A stretch of DNA of 64,000 bases, taken from the NCBI GenBank assembly GCA_040954595.2, contig CM082598.2:7006001-7070000 (forward strand), given 5' to 3'. Both the position numbers and the translations under genes were made by a program. Below, in pieces: positions 1 to 12,150 of the stretch. The first letter of the stretch is position 1. Each line of letters opens with the position of its first letter. The notes beneath the pieces were generated by a model, which was not told where the DNA came from, searched no databases, and saw only the letters and a program-made list of their open reading frames with translations. The DNA comes from Balanoglossus misakiensis (taxonomy: Eukaryota > Hemichordata).

Positions 1-3000
1 GTTCACATGAGTACTACTGCTGCCAGGACATAACCCAAATATTTCGATAATTTTGGCAATGACCTTTGATCTTCTATCCCATGCCTTGGCATGTACAGCA
101 GATACAGCCTTCAAATTTGGTGGACTGGAACACCTAATGAAGTATTAAACTTTCACACATAATTATGTACATAAGCTATTTCAAATTAACCAAAATAGCT
201 TAGAAGTCTATTTTCTGTTGGACACAGCTCAGTTTGATAACAAAATTTGTTGGCCCAAATTTGCATGACCTCTGGCTTACTTACCATTTCTCAACATCCA
301 TAACGGATACAGCCTTTGCTTTCTGTTGGAACCATGCTAACCACTTTGGTCCCTCCAATGGTGCTTTTGGTAAATGTTTTAATTGTCTTCTTCATGGCGG
401 CCATATTGAATTTTCGGATAACCTTTAAAAGTTGACATTTTTTTTCAAAAACTGCAGGGCCAATCAAGTTCTAATTTACTGTGCGGTTCAATGTTTGACA
501 ATAATGTCATTAGTGGTCATGTGGCTTTGGATTTTTGAAAAATATCATAAAAAAATTTCAAAAATCTATTTCTAATCAAGTCTTCAAGTAAATTGTGATT
601 GGGTAAACCTTATTAGAGCCAAATTGGATTTTCTGATCTCCGATAAAAGACTAAAATTTCCTATTTCTAGCCTGCTCATTGAAACCACACAAATTCTTTT
701 TATGGATATGAGTCGCCATATGACCAGAATATGTCACAAGTATTAGAATACTTTCACATGTTCTTTGATCAAGTTTTTACAGAACTTGATTAAACAATTT
801 GTTTGCGACTCTCGCATGTCCTTTGATCCAGTAATTCCAGAACTTATTTTTTGTGGAATTGCCTCTTGTTAAAAAGCACAACAGTCATGATTTTGTTCAC
901 ATGAGTACTACTGCTGCCAGGACATAACCCAAATATTTCGATAATTTTGGCAATGACCTTTGATCTTCTATCCCATGCCTTGGCATGTACAGCAGATACA
1001 GCCTTCAAATTTGGTGGACTGGAACACCTAATGAAGTATTAAACTTTAACACAATAATTTTGTACATAAGCTATTTCAAGTAAACAAATAGAGCTTAGAA
1101 GTCTGTTTTCTGTTGGACACAGCTCAGTTTGATATCAAAATTTGTTAGCACAAATTTGCGTGACCTCTCGCTTACTTACCATTTCTCAGCATCCATAACA
1201 GATACAGCCTTTGCTTTCTCTTGGAACCATGCTAACCGCTTGGGCCCGTCCCATTTCTTCTTAATGGCGGCCATATTGGATATTCTGATAACCCTTAAAA
1301 ATTGACATCTTTTCAACAACTACAAGGCAAATCAAGTTCTTATTTACTGTGCGGTTCAATGTTTGACAATAATATCATTAGTTGTCATGTCACCTTGGTT
1401 GTCATATTGGATTTTTGAAAAATTTCATGAAAAATTTCACAAATCTTTTTCTAATCACATTTTCAAGTGAATTGTAATTGGTTTAACCTAATTAAAGCCA
1501 AATCAGATGTTCTAAACACACAATTTAAAAAAATCCTATTTCTAGTCTACACAAATCCTTTAAATAGATACGAGTCACCATATGACCAGATTATGTTACA
1601 ATTATTGGGCAACTTTCGAATGTCCTTTGATCCATTTTTTCCAGAACTTAATTGTATGTTGTTTTTCTTCTTGTTAAAAGGCACAACAGTCATGATTTTG
1701 TTCACATGAGTACTACTGCTGCCAGGACATAACCCAAATCTTTTGATAATTTTGGCAATGACCTTTGATCTTCTATCCCATGCCTTGGCATGTACAGCAG
1801 ACACAGCCTTCAAATTTGGTGGACTGGAACACCTAATGAAGTATTAAACTTTCACACATAATTATGTACATAAGCTATTTCAAATTAACCAAAATAGCTT
1901 AGAAGTCTATTTTCTGTTGGACACAGCTCAGTTTGATAACAAAATTTGTTGGCCCAAATTTGCATGACCTCTGGCTTACTTACCATTTCTCAGCATCCAT
2001 AACGGATACAGCCTTTGCTTTCTGTTGGAACCATGCTAACCACTTTGGTCCCTCCAATGGTGCTTTTGGTAAATGTTTTAATTGTCTTCTTCATGGCGGC
2101 CATATTGAATTTTCGGATAACCTTTAAAAGTTGACATTTTTTTTCAAAAACTGCAGGGCCAATCAAGTTCTAATTTACTGTGCGGTTCAATGTTTGACAA
2201 TAATGTCATTAGTGGTCATGTGGCTTTGGATTTTTGAAAAATATCATAAAAAAATTTCAAAAATCTATTTCTAATCAAGTCTTCAAGTAAATTGTGATTG
2301 GGTAAACCTTATTAGAGCCAAATTGGATTTTCTGATCTCCGATAAAAGACTAAAATTTCCTATTTCTAGCCTGCTCATTGAAACCACACAAATTCTTTTT
2401 ATGGATATGAGTCGCCATATGACCAGAATATGTCACAAGTATTAGAATACTTTCACATGTTCTTTGATCAAGTTTTTACAGAACTTGATTAAACAATTTG
2501 TTTGCGACTCTCGCATGTCCTTTGATCCAGTAATTCAAGAACTTATTTTTTGTGGAATTGCCTCTTGTTAAAAAGCACAACAGTCATGATTTTGTTCACA
2601 TGAGTACTACTGCTGCCAGGACATAACCCAAATATTTCGATAATTTTGGCAATGACCTTTGATCTTCTATCCCATGCCTTGGCATGTACAGCAGATACAG
2701 CCTTCAAATTTGGTGGACTGGAACACCTAATGAAGTATTAAACTTTAACACAATAATTTTGTACATAAGCTATTTCAAGTAAACAAATAGAGCTTAGAAG
2801 TCTGTTTTCTGTTGGACACAGCTCAGTTTGATATCAAAATTTGTTAGCACAAATTTGCGTGACCTCTCGCTTACTTACCATTTCTCAGCATCCATAACAG
2901 ATACAGCCTTTGCTTTCTCTTGGAACCATGCTAACCGCTTGGGCCCGTCCCATTTCTTCTTAATGGCGGCCATATTGGATATTGTGATAACCCTTAAAAA

Positions 3001-3389
3001 TTGACATCTTTTCAACAACTACAAGGCAAATCAAGTTCTTATTTACTGTGCGGTTCAATGTTTGACAATAATATCATTAGTTGTCATGTCACCTTGGTTG
3101 TCATATTGGATTTTTGAAAAATTTCATGAAAAATTTCACAAATCTTTTTCTAATCACATTTTCAAGTGAATTGTAATTGGTTTAACCTAATTAAAGCCAA
3201 ATCAGATGTTCTAAACACACAATTTAATTTCTAGTCTACACAAATCCTTTAAATAGATACGAGTCACCATATGACCAGATTATGTTACAATTTTTGGGCA
3301 ACTTTCGAATGTCCTTTGATCCTTTTTTTCCATAACTTAATTGTACGTGGATATGCTTCTTGTTAAAAAGCTTAACAAGTCAGGATTTT
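1..3389. repeat. R1 repeat array, homogenised 894/805-bp dimer
   Basis: The anchor GTTCACATGAGTACTACTGC occurs at 1, 895, 1700 and 2594, so units of 894 and 805 bp alternate and the two-unit period is 1,699 bp. The first and third units are almost base-for-base alike, as are the second and fourth, so the dimer is the homogenised unit. Each unit also carries a block ending in GGCGGCCATATTGRATTTT, followed by a T-rich stretch. No long ORF is conserved across units; the 64- to 88-codon ORFs are repeat by-products. I do not recognise a named family. It could be a complex satellite or a non-autonomous element amplified in tandem. Confidence 0.85.
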
Positions 3390-3917
3390 GTTCACATGAG
3401 TACTACCAATAGAGCTTAGAAGTCTGGTTTTTTGTTGGACACTGATCAGTTTGATATCAAATTTTGTTAGCACAATTTTGCATGACCTCTGGCTTACTTT
3501 ACTATTTCTTGGCATCCACAACAGAAACAGCCTTTGCTTTCTTTTGGAACCATGCTTACCACATTGGTCCCTCCAATGCAGCATGTTGCTTTAATTGTCT
3601 TCTTCATGGTTGCCATATTGGATTTTTTGGAGATGCGTTTCACGTCAGAGTTGGAAGTTTTGTTTAGTAAAGTCTGTGAAGTGACATGTCTTCAAAGTGA
3701 CTGATGTTATCTGCTAAGAGCTGAATGCCCATGGGTGTTCTTTCCTAGATTTTACATTTTCTTAGCATTTTATAGACCTGTGTATAACTATAATTTTAGT
3801 AATATATTCTAATTTGAGTTTAGGTTGAGTATGCATGGAATTAAAGCAATTATTCTGTAATTACGCAACCAAATATGTTGTCTAACTAATGGATATTTTG
3901 ATTGTCAATTTGCACAG

Positions 3918-4180
3918 GCAACATTATTGAAGTAGCATTGAGAGTAGTTGATAATATAGCAGAGCTTCTAACTGGAAAGAAGAGCTTAGTAAATTTATCA
4001 GCTCATAATATTCCTTTAACCAATGAACTTTATATGAACTTGCACACCTGCCTTAAAGATACAGGGATTAATGTTCAGGAAACCTTACCAGCTCTAGTAC
4101 AATTTTTTGAGCCAGAAATTGAATTACCCCCCCCCCCCCCCAAAGAAAAAAAAAAAATCAGTAATTTCATAAAGACATAG
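3918..4180 (+). CDS. Exon-like coding fragment, copy 1 (unrecognised protein)
   Basis: An open frame follows a good splice acceptor: CTAAC branch-point-like sequence at 3882-3886 and CACAG ending at 3917. The exon would start in the middle of a codon and run to TAG at 4178-4180. The peptide begins GNIIEVALRVVDNIAELL and is helical and leucine-rich with ordinary amino-acid composition, then meets a run of 14-15 C's followed by an A-rich tract, giving a proline run and a lysine-rich tail. I do not recognise the family. It may be a terminal exon of a host gene, or a captured exon in the repeat. No partner exon is evident in the window. A near-identical copy lies at 10530-10798, so at least one copy is probably not functional. 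Confidence 0.45.
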
Positions 4181-4369
4181 TCAGAAAAGAAATAGAGAAA
4201 GCCAGCAAGGAAGGGAGAAAAGTGGAATACATGAAAGACACAGTTTGCTTAAAATACGTGTGTTTGCAGTAAAACTGTATGGTGCAACGGCGTCCATTTT
4301 TATGATTTATAGCCAGCCAGTCTTTCCATGCATATCATACCAAAATTTAATATGAAATTCTTGTTAATG

Positions 4370-4974
4370 TTAATAGTCTACAAGGGTAGTAAGGTAACAT
4401 GTAGAAATTAAACTATCCAACTTTCTCCACTTTTGATATCTGCTCGACACAGGCAAGCAAAAGGGCCGATCTGTGACTTTGACTTGAATGATGGCAATTT
4501 TTGCTGTCCAGAAGTAACTGTATAACATTTTTTTGGTAGTAATATCATCTTTATGATTGCTAAAATACACAAGAATTTAAATATTTCCACTTACTACAGT
4601 GATTGAACTGATTTTCAGCAAATTGCAGTGTATAAACAAATATTGCCATCTAATGAAATGTCAACCCAATATGGCCGCCCATTTGCAATGGTAAAATGCT
4701 AGGTTTACCATATTTGAGCACCTGGGAATTAAATTATAATCCAGATATCAAAAACATAAGTCACTATCTGTATCTGCAAATATATTGTAATATAATCTGA
4801 AAATTTCGTGGAAATTAGATCAAACATGATTGAGACACGGAACATCAAACATTGCAAATTTTCATATTTTACCATGGTGCCATGCAAAAATATAGAGATT
4901 TTTTTTTACAAGTTTAGATGATCTCCTGTAAAACTGAAAGAAGTAATCTTCTGTGAATCTTGCATTTTTATGTT
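4370..4974. other. Non-coding part of duplicated segment, no gene seen
   Basis: AT-rich sequence downstream of the exon-like ORF, repeated almost unchanged at about 10974-11585. It contains one ATGGCCGCC patch reminiscent of R1. Short ORFs on the minus strand show no recognisable motif. Confidence 0.6.
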
Positions 4975-5698
4975 GGAACCATGCTAACCACTTTGGTCCC
5001 TCCAATGGTGCTTTTGGTAAATGTTTTAATTGTCTTCTTCATGGCGGCCATATTGAATTTTCGGATAACCTTTAAAAGTTGACATTTTTTTTCAAAAACT
5101 GCAGGGCCAATCAAGTTCTAATTTACTGTGCGGTTCAATGTTTGACAATAATGTCATTAGTGGTCATGTGGCTTTGGATTTTTGAAAAATATCATAAAAA
5201 AATTTCAAAAATCTATTTCTAATCAAGTCTTCAAGTAAATTGTGATTGGGTAAACCTTATTAGAGCCAAATTGGATTTTCTGATCTCCGATAAAAGACTA
5301 AAATTTCCTATTTCTAGCCTGCTCATTGAAACCACACAAATTCTTTTTATGGATATGAGTCGCCATATGACCAGAATATGTCACAAGTATTAGAATACTT
5401 TCACATGTTCTTTGATCAAGTTTTTACAGAACTTGATTAAACAATTTGTTTGCGACTCTCGCATGTCCTTTGATCCAGTAATTCCAGAACTTATTTTATG
5501 TGGATATGCCTCTTGTTAAAAAGCACAACAGTCATGATTTTGTTCACATGAGTACTACTGCTGCCAGGACATAACCCAAATATTTCGATAATTTTGGCAA
5601 TGACCTTTGATCTTCTATCCCATGCCTTGGCATGTACAGCAGATACAGCCTTCAAATTTGTTGGACTGGAACACCTAATGAAGTATTAAACTTTAACA

Positions 5699-5830
5699 CA
5701 ATAATTTTGTACATAAGCTATTTCAAGTAAACAAATAGAGCTTAAAAGTCTGGTTTTTGTTGGACAATAATTTTGTACATAAGCTATTTCAAGTAAACAA
5801 ATAGAGCTTAGAAGTCTGGTTTGTGTTGGA
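5699..5830. repeat. 66-bp direct tandem duplication inside an R1 unit
   Basis: CAATAATTTTGTACATAAGC begins at 5699 and again at 5765. The unit is absent in the corresponding R1 units at about 1050 and 2750, so it is a local duplication that lengthens this unit to 871 bp. Confidence 0.85.
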
Positions 5831-8206
5831 CACTGATCAGTTTAAGATCAAAAATTTGTGTCACAATTTTGCGTGACCTCTGGCTTACTTTAACATTTCT
5901 TGGCATCCACAACAAAACAGCCTTTGCTTTCTGTTGGAACCATGCTAACCGCTTGGGCCCGTCCCATTTCTTCTTAATGGCGGCCATATTGGATATTCTG
6001 ATAACCCTTAAAAATTGACATCTTTTCAACAACTACAAGGCAAATCAAGTTCAAATTTACTGTGCGGTTCAATGTTTGACAATAGTATCATTAGTGGTCA
6101 TGTCACCTTGGTTGTCATATTGGATTTTTGAAAAATCTCATGAAAAATTTCACAAATCTTTTTCTAATCAAGTTTTCAAGTAAATTGTAATTGGTTTAAC
6201 CTCATTAAAGCCAAATCAGATTTTCTAAACACACAATTTAAAAAAGTCCTATTTCTAGCCTACACAAATCCTTTAAATAGATACGAGTCACCATATGACC
6301 AGATTATGTTACAATTGTTGGGCAACTTTCGAATGTCCTTTGATCCATGTTTTCCAGAACTTAATTGTATGTTGTTTTGCTTCTTGTTAAAAGGCACAAC
6401 AGTCATGATTTTGTTCACATGAGTACTACTGCTGCCAGGACATAACCCAAATCTTTTGATAATTTTGGCAATGACCTTTGATCTACTATCCCATGCCTTG
6501 GCATGTACAGCAGATACAGCCTTCAAATTTGGTGGACTGGAACACCTAATGAAGTATTAAACTTTCACACATAATTATGTACATAAGCTATTTCAAATTA
6601 ACCAAAATAGCTTAGAAGTCGGTTTTCTGTTGGACACAGCTCAGTTTGACTTCAAAATTTGTTGGCCCAAATTTGCATGACCTCTGGCTTACTTACCATT
6701 TCTCAGCATCCATAACGGATACAGCCTTTGCTTTCTGTTGGAACCATGCTAACCACTTTGGTCCCTCCAATGCTGCTTTTAGTAAATGTTTTAATTGTCT
6801 TCTTCATGGCGGCCATATTGAATTTTCGGATAACCTTTAAAAGTTGACATTTTTTTTCAAAAACTGCAGGGCCAATCAAGTTCTAATTTACTGTGCGGTT
6901 CAATGTTTGACAATAATGTCATTAGTGGTCATGTGGCTTTGGATTTTTGAAAAATATCATAAAAAAATTTCAAAAATCTATTTCTAATCAAGTCTTCAAG
7001 TAAATTGTGATTGGGTAAACCTTATTAGAGCCAAATTGGATTTTCTGATCTCCGATAAAAGACTAAAATTTCCTATTTCTAGCCTGCTCATTGAAACCAC
7101 ACAAATTCTTTTTATGGATATGAGTCGCCATATGACCAGAATATGTCACAAGTATTAGAATACTTTCACATGTTCTTTGATCAAGTTTTTACAGAACTTG
7201 ATTAAACAATTTGTTTGCGACTCTCGCATGTCCTTTGATCCAGTAATTCCAGAACTTATTTTTTGTGGAATTGCCTCTTGTTAAAAAGCACAACAGTCAT
7301 GATTTTGTTCACATGAGTACTACTACTGCCAGGACATAACCCAAATATTTCGATAATTTTGGCAATGACCTTTGATCTTCTATCCCATGCCTTGGCATGT
7401 ACAGCAGATACAGCCTTCAAATTTGGTGGACTGGAACACCTAATGAAGTATTAAACTTTAACACAATAATTTTGTACATAAGCTATTTCAAGTAAACAAA
7501 TAGAGCTTAGAAGTCTGTTTTCTGTTGGACACAGCTCAGTTTGATATCAAAATTTGTTAGCACAAATTTGCGTGACCTCTCGCTTACTTACCATTTCTCA
7601 GCATCCATAACAGATACAGCCTTTGCTTTCTCTTGGAACCATGCTAACCGCTTGGGCCCGTCCCATTTCTTCTTAATGGCGGCCATATTGGATATTCTGA
7701 TAACCCTTAAAAATTGACATCTTTTCAACAACTACAAGGCAAATCAAGTTCTTATTTACTGTGCGGTTCAATGTTTGACAATAATATCATTAGTTGTCAT
7801 GTCACCTTGGTTGTCATATTGGATTTTTGAAAGATTTCATGAAAAATTTCACAAATCTTTTTCTAATCACATTTTCAAGTGAATTGTGATTGGTTTAACC
7901 TAATTAAAGCCAAATCAGATTTTCTAAACACACAATTTAAAAAAAATCCTATTTCTAGTCTACACAAATCCTTTAAATAGATACGAGTCACCATATGACC
8001 AGATTATGTTACAATTTTTGGGCAACTTTCGAATGTCCTTTGATCCTTTTTTTCCATAAGGCCAAAGTAAGTAAATTCTTTGTTTTGCGTCCACTCAAAA
8101 TTCTAAAAGGTACGAGGGTAAGCGGTCAAAAAACACACACACAAAAAATAACACAAAATTAGTTTGCCTTTATTTCAGAGTTTTTCTCGTGCAATATGTA
8201 CATTTA

Positions 8207-8231
8207 TGTAGTAGTGTGACACACTACTACA
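8207..8231. repeat. 25-bp perfect palindrome (hairpin)
   Basis: TGTAGTAGTGTG, a single central A, then CACACTACTACA. It lies inside the Harbinger-like element, near its left end. A subterminal transposase-binding or nested-insertion scar is possible; function unknown. Confidence 0.8.
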
Positions 8232-8995
8232 ATATGATCAAAATACAATGTCATTTGTAGCCTATAATCTGTCATTTGCTTTTCTTTTACGAGTTTTAGA
8301 TTTCTTATTTGTGTGCTGAATGTGGCCACTGTCTCTACAAGTTCTGCAGACTAGCTGGATAGACTGGTACTGTTCCCTCATATCCGGTGTAATAGGGATG
8401 AGATGATTCCTGACCCACAAACATATCAAACATCAGGACTATTCAATCTGGCACTGTAGTAATGTGGAGAAACTTCCATCTGCCAAGTTTGGTTGATCAC
8501 GATGAAACATTTCTGTGAAGAAATGTTTTTGAAAATTCTGTAAACAAAATACGAAAACATGCTTGAGTATAGTGATAACATCTCACTACGAAGTATGATG
8601 CATATGCCAACCCATGAGATAATAATTTTCAATCTTAAAATATGACTGTATTGCAATAACCACAAATGTTCTACATTCACTGAACTTCACAGTCCCACCA
8701 CCTATTTTTACTGATCTACCACCATAGAATTTTCTTTTGCTTACACCCCCCCTTTAAATGCTCCCTTTCTCTAGTACCATTTCACTGACAGAACGATTTG
8801 TAATGCTCACCATCATCTGTTGAACCTAGATCTAAAAATCACAAATGAAATGAATTTTAAATATCAAATATTTGAAAATAAAATGTGACAAATATAACTG
8901 TTCCACACTTTATGAATATATTTAAAAACTGTCCAGGAAAACATCTAACAAAATCAAAAAAACATGTGACTGGATTTAAAAGACAGAAATCAAAC

Positions 8996-9334
8996 CACAG
9001 GGGGCTCTCCTTCCGCGATTTTGTTTGTTTGTTTGTTTGTTTGTTGTTGTTATTGATTGGCATAATAAATAAATATGGTCACGTTTGTTTGTTGACATGT
9101 TAGGTATAATATTCAACGGTCAGGGTTAGGGTCACGGTGTATTCAATGGTCAGGTGGGAGTGCCATGGATCGAAAAAATGCCAACACTTACTCTAACCGT
9201 TGAATACATGTACACCCTAACCCTGACCGTTGAATACTAGTATACCTTACATGTCAACAAACAAACGTGACCATACTTATTTATTATGCCAATCAATAAC
9301 AACAAACAAAATCGCGGAGGGAGAGCCCCCTGTG
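8996..9334. mobile_element. Nested palindromic MITE (339 bp) with 7-bp flanking repeat
   Basis: The two arms are long inverted repeats beginning CACAGGGGGCTCTCC. The left arm contains an expanded TTTG run and the arms extend for well over 100 bp with small differences. ATCAAAC occurs immediately outside both ends (8989-8995 and 9335-9341), consistent with a 7-bp target duplication. There is no coding capacity. Superfamily is not clear from the ends alone. Confidence 0.8.
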
Positions 9335-9948
9335 ATCAAACAGCAACAAAGATTATTGTGTTCTGGCTTGACTATAAAAATTTTCTCTACTAAGATAAAT
9401 TAGTTACCTGGGTATGGGGCCGCACAAAAGGTGAAAAACATCCTTTGGTAGACGAGGTGGTGACGATCGGCGACTGAAACACTGTCTGGCCGGCTTTATG
9501 GTACATTCACCATGGCTTCCAGTAGCCGTGCAAAGTTTTGCGCGTCGGTCACTTCCATCCTGATCTAGTCAAGGATAGTTTTATCTTTTTCCGTAACCTT
9601 TAGGACGACTTATTCGTTGGCTTCATTCATGTTAAATCACGGGGATCCCTGGCTTTCCCAGCAGACAGAGGAGATGCGCGGCGACACGACGCGTACAGCC
9701 AGCAGTGTGTGTTGACAGACTTCAACTACGAGCGTGCGCAGTTGCTGTAGGGCGTACCGTTTTACGTCACACCATGATTAGAATAGGACTGCCGTAAAGT
9801 GGCATTTGTCGAAATGTCATTTTTTTCGACAAAATACCGCCGTGGATTGGAAATTTATGCAAATGAGTTTTGTGTTATTTTTCTCAAAAAAAAACGAAAA
9901 CCTACGCGCGCGCGGACGCAAAACAAAGAATTTACTTACTTTGGCCTA

Positions 9949-10529
9949 ACTTAATTGTACGTGGATATGCTTCTTGTTAAAAAGCTTAACAGTCATGATT
10001 TTGTTCACATGAGTACTACCAATAGAGCTTAGAAGTCTGGTTTTTTGTTGGACACTTATCAGTTTGATATCAAATTTTGTTAGCACAATTTTGCATGACC
10101 TCTGGCTTACTTTACTATTTCTTGGCATCCACAACAGAAACAGCCTTTGCTTTCTTTTGGAACCATGCTTACCACATTGGTCCCTCCAATGCAGCATGTT
10201 GCTTTAATTGTCTTCTTCATGGTTGCCATATTGGATTTTTGGAGATGCGTTTAACGTCAGAGTTGGAAGTTTTGTTTAGTAAAGTCTGTGAAGTGACATG
10301 TCTTCAAAGTGACTGATGTTATCTGCTAAGAGCTGAATGCCCATGGGTGTTCTTTCCTAGATTTTACATTTTCTTAGCATTTTATAGACCTGTGTATAAC
10401 TATAATTTTAGTAATATATTCTAATTTGAGTTTAGGTAGAGTATGCATGGAATTAAAGTAATTATTCTGTAATTACGCAACCAAATATGTTGTCTAACTA
10501 ATGGATATTTTGATTGTCAATTTGCACAG
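9949..10529. repeat. R1-derived and intron-like sequence before exon copy 2
   Basis: Matches 3334-3917 nearly base for base. The first part is R1-type (GTTGGACACTTATCAGTTTG, then CCATATTGGATTTT at about 10226); the rest is AT-rich and leads into the splice-acceptor-like CTAAC...CACAG. No gene beyond the exon-like ORF. Confidence 0.65.
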
Positions 10530-10798
10530 GCAACATTATTGAAGTAGCATTGAGAGTAGTTGATAATATAGCAGAGCTTCTAACTGGAAAGAAGAGCTTA
10601 GTAAATTTATCAGCTCATAATATTCCTTTAACCAATGAACTTTATATGAACTTGCACACCTGCGTTAAAGATACAGGGATTAATGTTCAGGAAACCTTAC
10701 CAGCTCTAGTACAATTTTTTGAGCCAGAAATTGAATTACCCCCCCCCCCCCCCCCAAAGAAAAAAAAAATAAAAATCAGTAATTTCATAAAGACATAG
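10530..10798 (+). CDS. Exon-like coding fragment, copy 2 (unrecognised protein)
   Basis: Near-identical duplicate of 3918-4180, with the same branch-point-like CTAAC and CACAG acceptor upstream. One visible amino-acid change is Leu to Val (CLKD in copy 1, CVKD here). The C run is longer (about 17) and the A-rich tract differs, so the reading frame around the homopolymers is length-sensitive even though both copies reach the same TAG context. The product is unknown. Whichever copy was part of a gene, no upstream exon could be assigned in the window. Confidence 0.45.
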
Positions 10799-11590
10799 TC
10801 AGAAAAGAAATAGAGAAAGCCAGCAAGGAAGGGAGAAAAGTGGAATACATGAAAGACACAGTTTGCTTAAAATACGTGTGTTTGCAGTAAAACTGTATGG
10901 TGCAACGGCGTCCATTTTTATGATTTATAGCCAGCCAGTCTTTCCATGCATATCATACCAAAATTTAATATGAAATTCTTGTTAATGTTAATAGTCTACA
11001 AGGGTAGTACAGGTAACATGTAGAAATTAAACTATCCAACTTTCTCCACTTTTGATATCTGCTCGACACAGGCAAGCAAAAGGGCCGATCTGTGACTTTG
11101 ACTTGAATGATGGCAATTTTTGCTGTCCAGAAGTAACTGTATAACATTTTTTTGGTAGTAATATCATCTTTATGATTGCTAAAATACACAAGAATTTAAA
11201 TATTTCCACTTACTACAGTGATTGAACTGATTTTCAGCAAATTGCAGTGTATAAACAAATATTGCCATCTAATGAAATGTCAACCCAATATGGCCGCCCA
11301 TTTGCAATGGTAAAATGCTAGGTTTACCATATTTGAGCACCTGGGAATTAAATTATAATCCAGATATCAAAAACATAAGTCACTATCTGTATCTGCAAAT
11401 ATATTGTAATATAATCTGAAAATTTCGTGAAAATTAGATCAAACATGATTGAGACACGGAACATCAAACATTGCAAATTTTCATATTTTACCATGGTGCC
11501 ATGCAAAAAATAGAGAGATTTTTTTTACAAGTTTAGATGATCTCCTGTAAAACTGAAAGAAGTAATCTTCTGTGAATCTTGCATTTTTAT

Positions 11591-12150
11591 ATAATTTGGT
11601 AAAATTCTTTGAAAAATGGTGAAGATACTTGAGAATCTCAGTATTATTTGATTCGTTTGTACCTAGACAACCGGTGAACCAATTTTGATAATTTTCTTTG
11701 TTATAACCTACTAAGATGTATAAACATTTTTATCAGAAAAATAAAAGGCAATCTTGGAGTAAATTTTAACTGAACTTCCTTATATAATTTTAATGGTCCA
11801 GCTGTTACAGGGACCACCAGCTATTTTATTATAAACTGGTGGTAGGTCAGTGAATGCCTCTGTCTGATTGGATTAATTAATTTGTCATACTCGCATGTAT
11901 TTTTACAGACAGTTTTTGGACAAAAAGCAGTTGTTGTTTTTTTAGTGTAGCTTGTAAGATTGCTGTGACACATAACACTTTATTTGGCATAGTTAAATTT
12001 TTTATGTTTCCATAGTATTTAAATAGTAATGCCATATATGCTTGCCAATGTCACCCCTGAATTTAATTCTGGCGAATACCTAATTTCTGTGTAATCCCCA
12101 AAGGGCACCACAGTGTCCTTTACATTATTTTATAAGAAGTAAATTATACA
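11591..12150. other. Unique-looking AT-rich sequence, nothing recognised
   Basis: Sequence to the right of the duplicated segment, not repeated elsewhere in the window. Stop codons are frequent in all frames and no RNA-gene fold or promoter pattern stands out. Confidence 0.5.

Larger units (their letters stand above)
322..4974. repeat. Left copy of a ~4.65-kb tandem duplication
   Basis: From about 322 the order is partial R1 unit, R1 units, then a non-R1 segment (about 3334-4974) with an exon-like ORF. The same order restarts at 4975, where the text switches abruptly from the non-R1 segment into TGTTGGAACCATGCTAACCA, the sequence found at about 322. The right copy continues past the point where the left copy stops, as expected if the right copy holds the original right edge. 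The left breakpoint could instead be at about 2022, since R1 units are alike. Confidence 0.7.
8060..9946. mobile_element. PIF/Harbinger-like DNA transposon, non-autonomous (1,887 bp)
   Basis: Perfect terminal inverted repeats of 34 bp start GGCCAAAGTAAGTAAATTCT and end in GCGTCC. The element is flanked by TAA on both sides (8057-8059 and 9947-9949). Removing it restores CCATAACTTAATTG, exactly the sequence of the duplicate copy at about 3331-3343. A 3-bp TWA target duplication with GG-starting termini is characteristic of the PIF/Harbinger superfamily. No complete transposase is present. A minus-strand open stretch near 8280-8410 ends in a Cys- and Lys-rich tail (CRTCRDSGHIQHTNKKSK), which may be a coding remnant. 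A minus-strand CAG|GTAACT donor-like site near 9405 hints at a lost 5' exon. A 339-bp MITE sits inside it. Confidence 0.85.
4975..11590. repeat. Right copy of the ~4.65-kb tandem duplication, interrupted by a transposon
   Basis: Contains a partial R1 unit (4975-5541), R1 units anchored at 5542, 6413 and 7307, then the non-R1 segment with the second exon-like copy. It matches 322-4974 apart from small changes and a 1,887-bp DNA transposon at 8060-9946. The left copy is the empty site for that transposon, which places the insertion after the duplication. Confidence 0.7.

Noticed and set aside
1547-1813. Repeated 60-90-codon ORFs in the R1 array as small genes
   Set aside because: They appear on both strands at the same R1 positions, are broken in sister units and follow the repeat period, so they are by-products.
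9121-9235. GGGTTAGGG-like bases as a telomere remnant
   Set aside because: Only single TTAGGG occurrences, placed symmetrically in the MITE palindrome; no tandem array.
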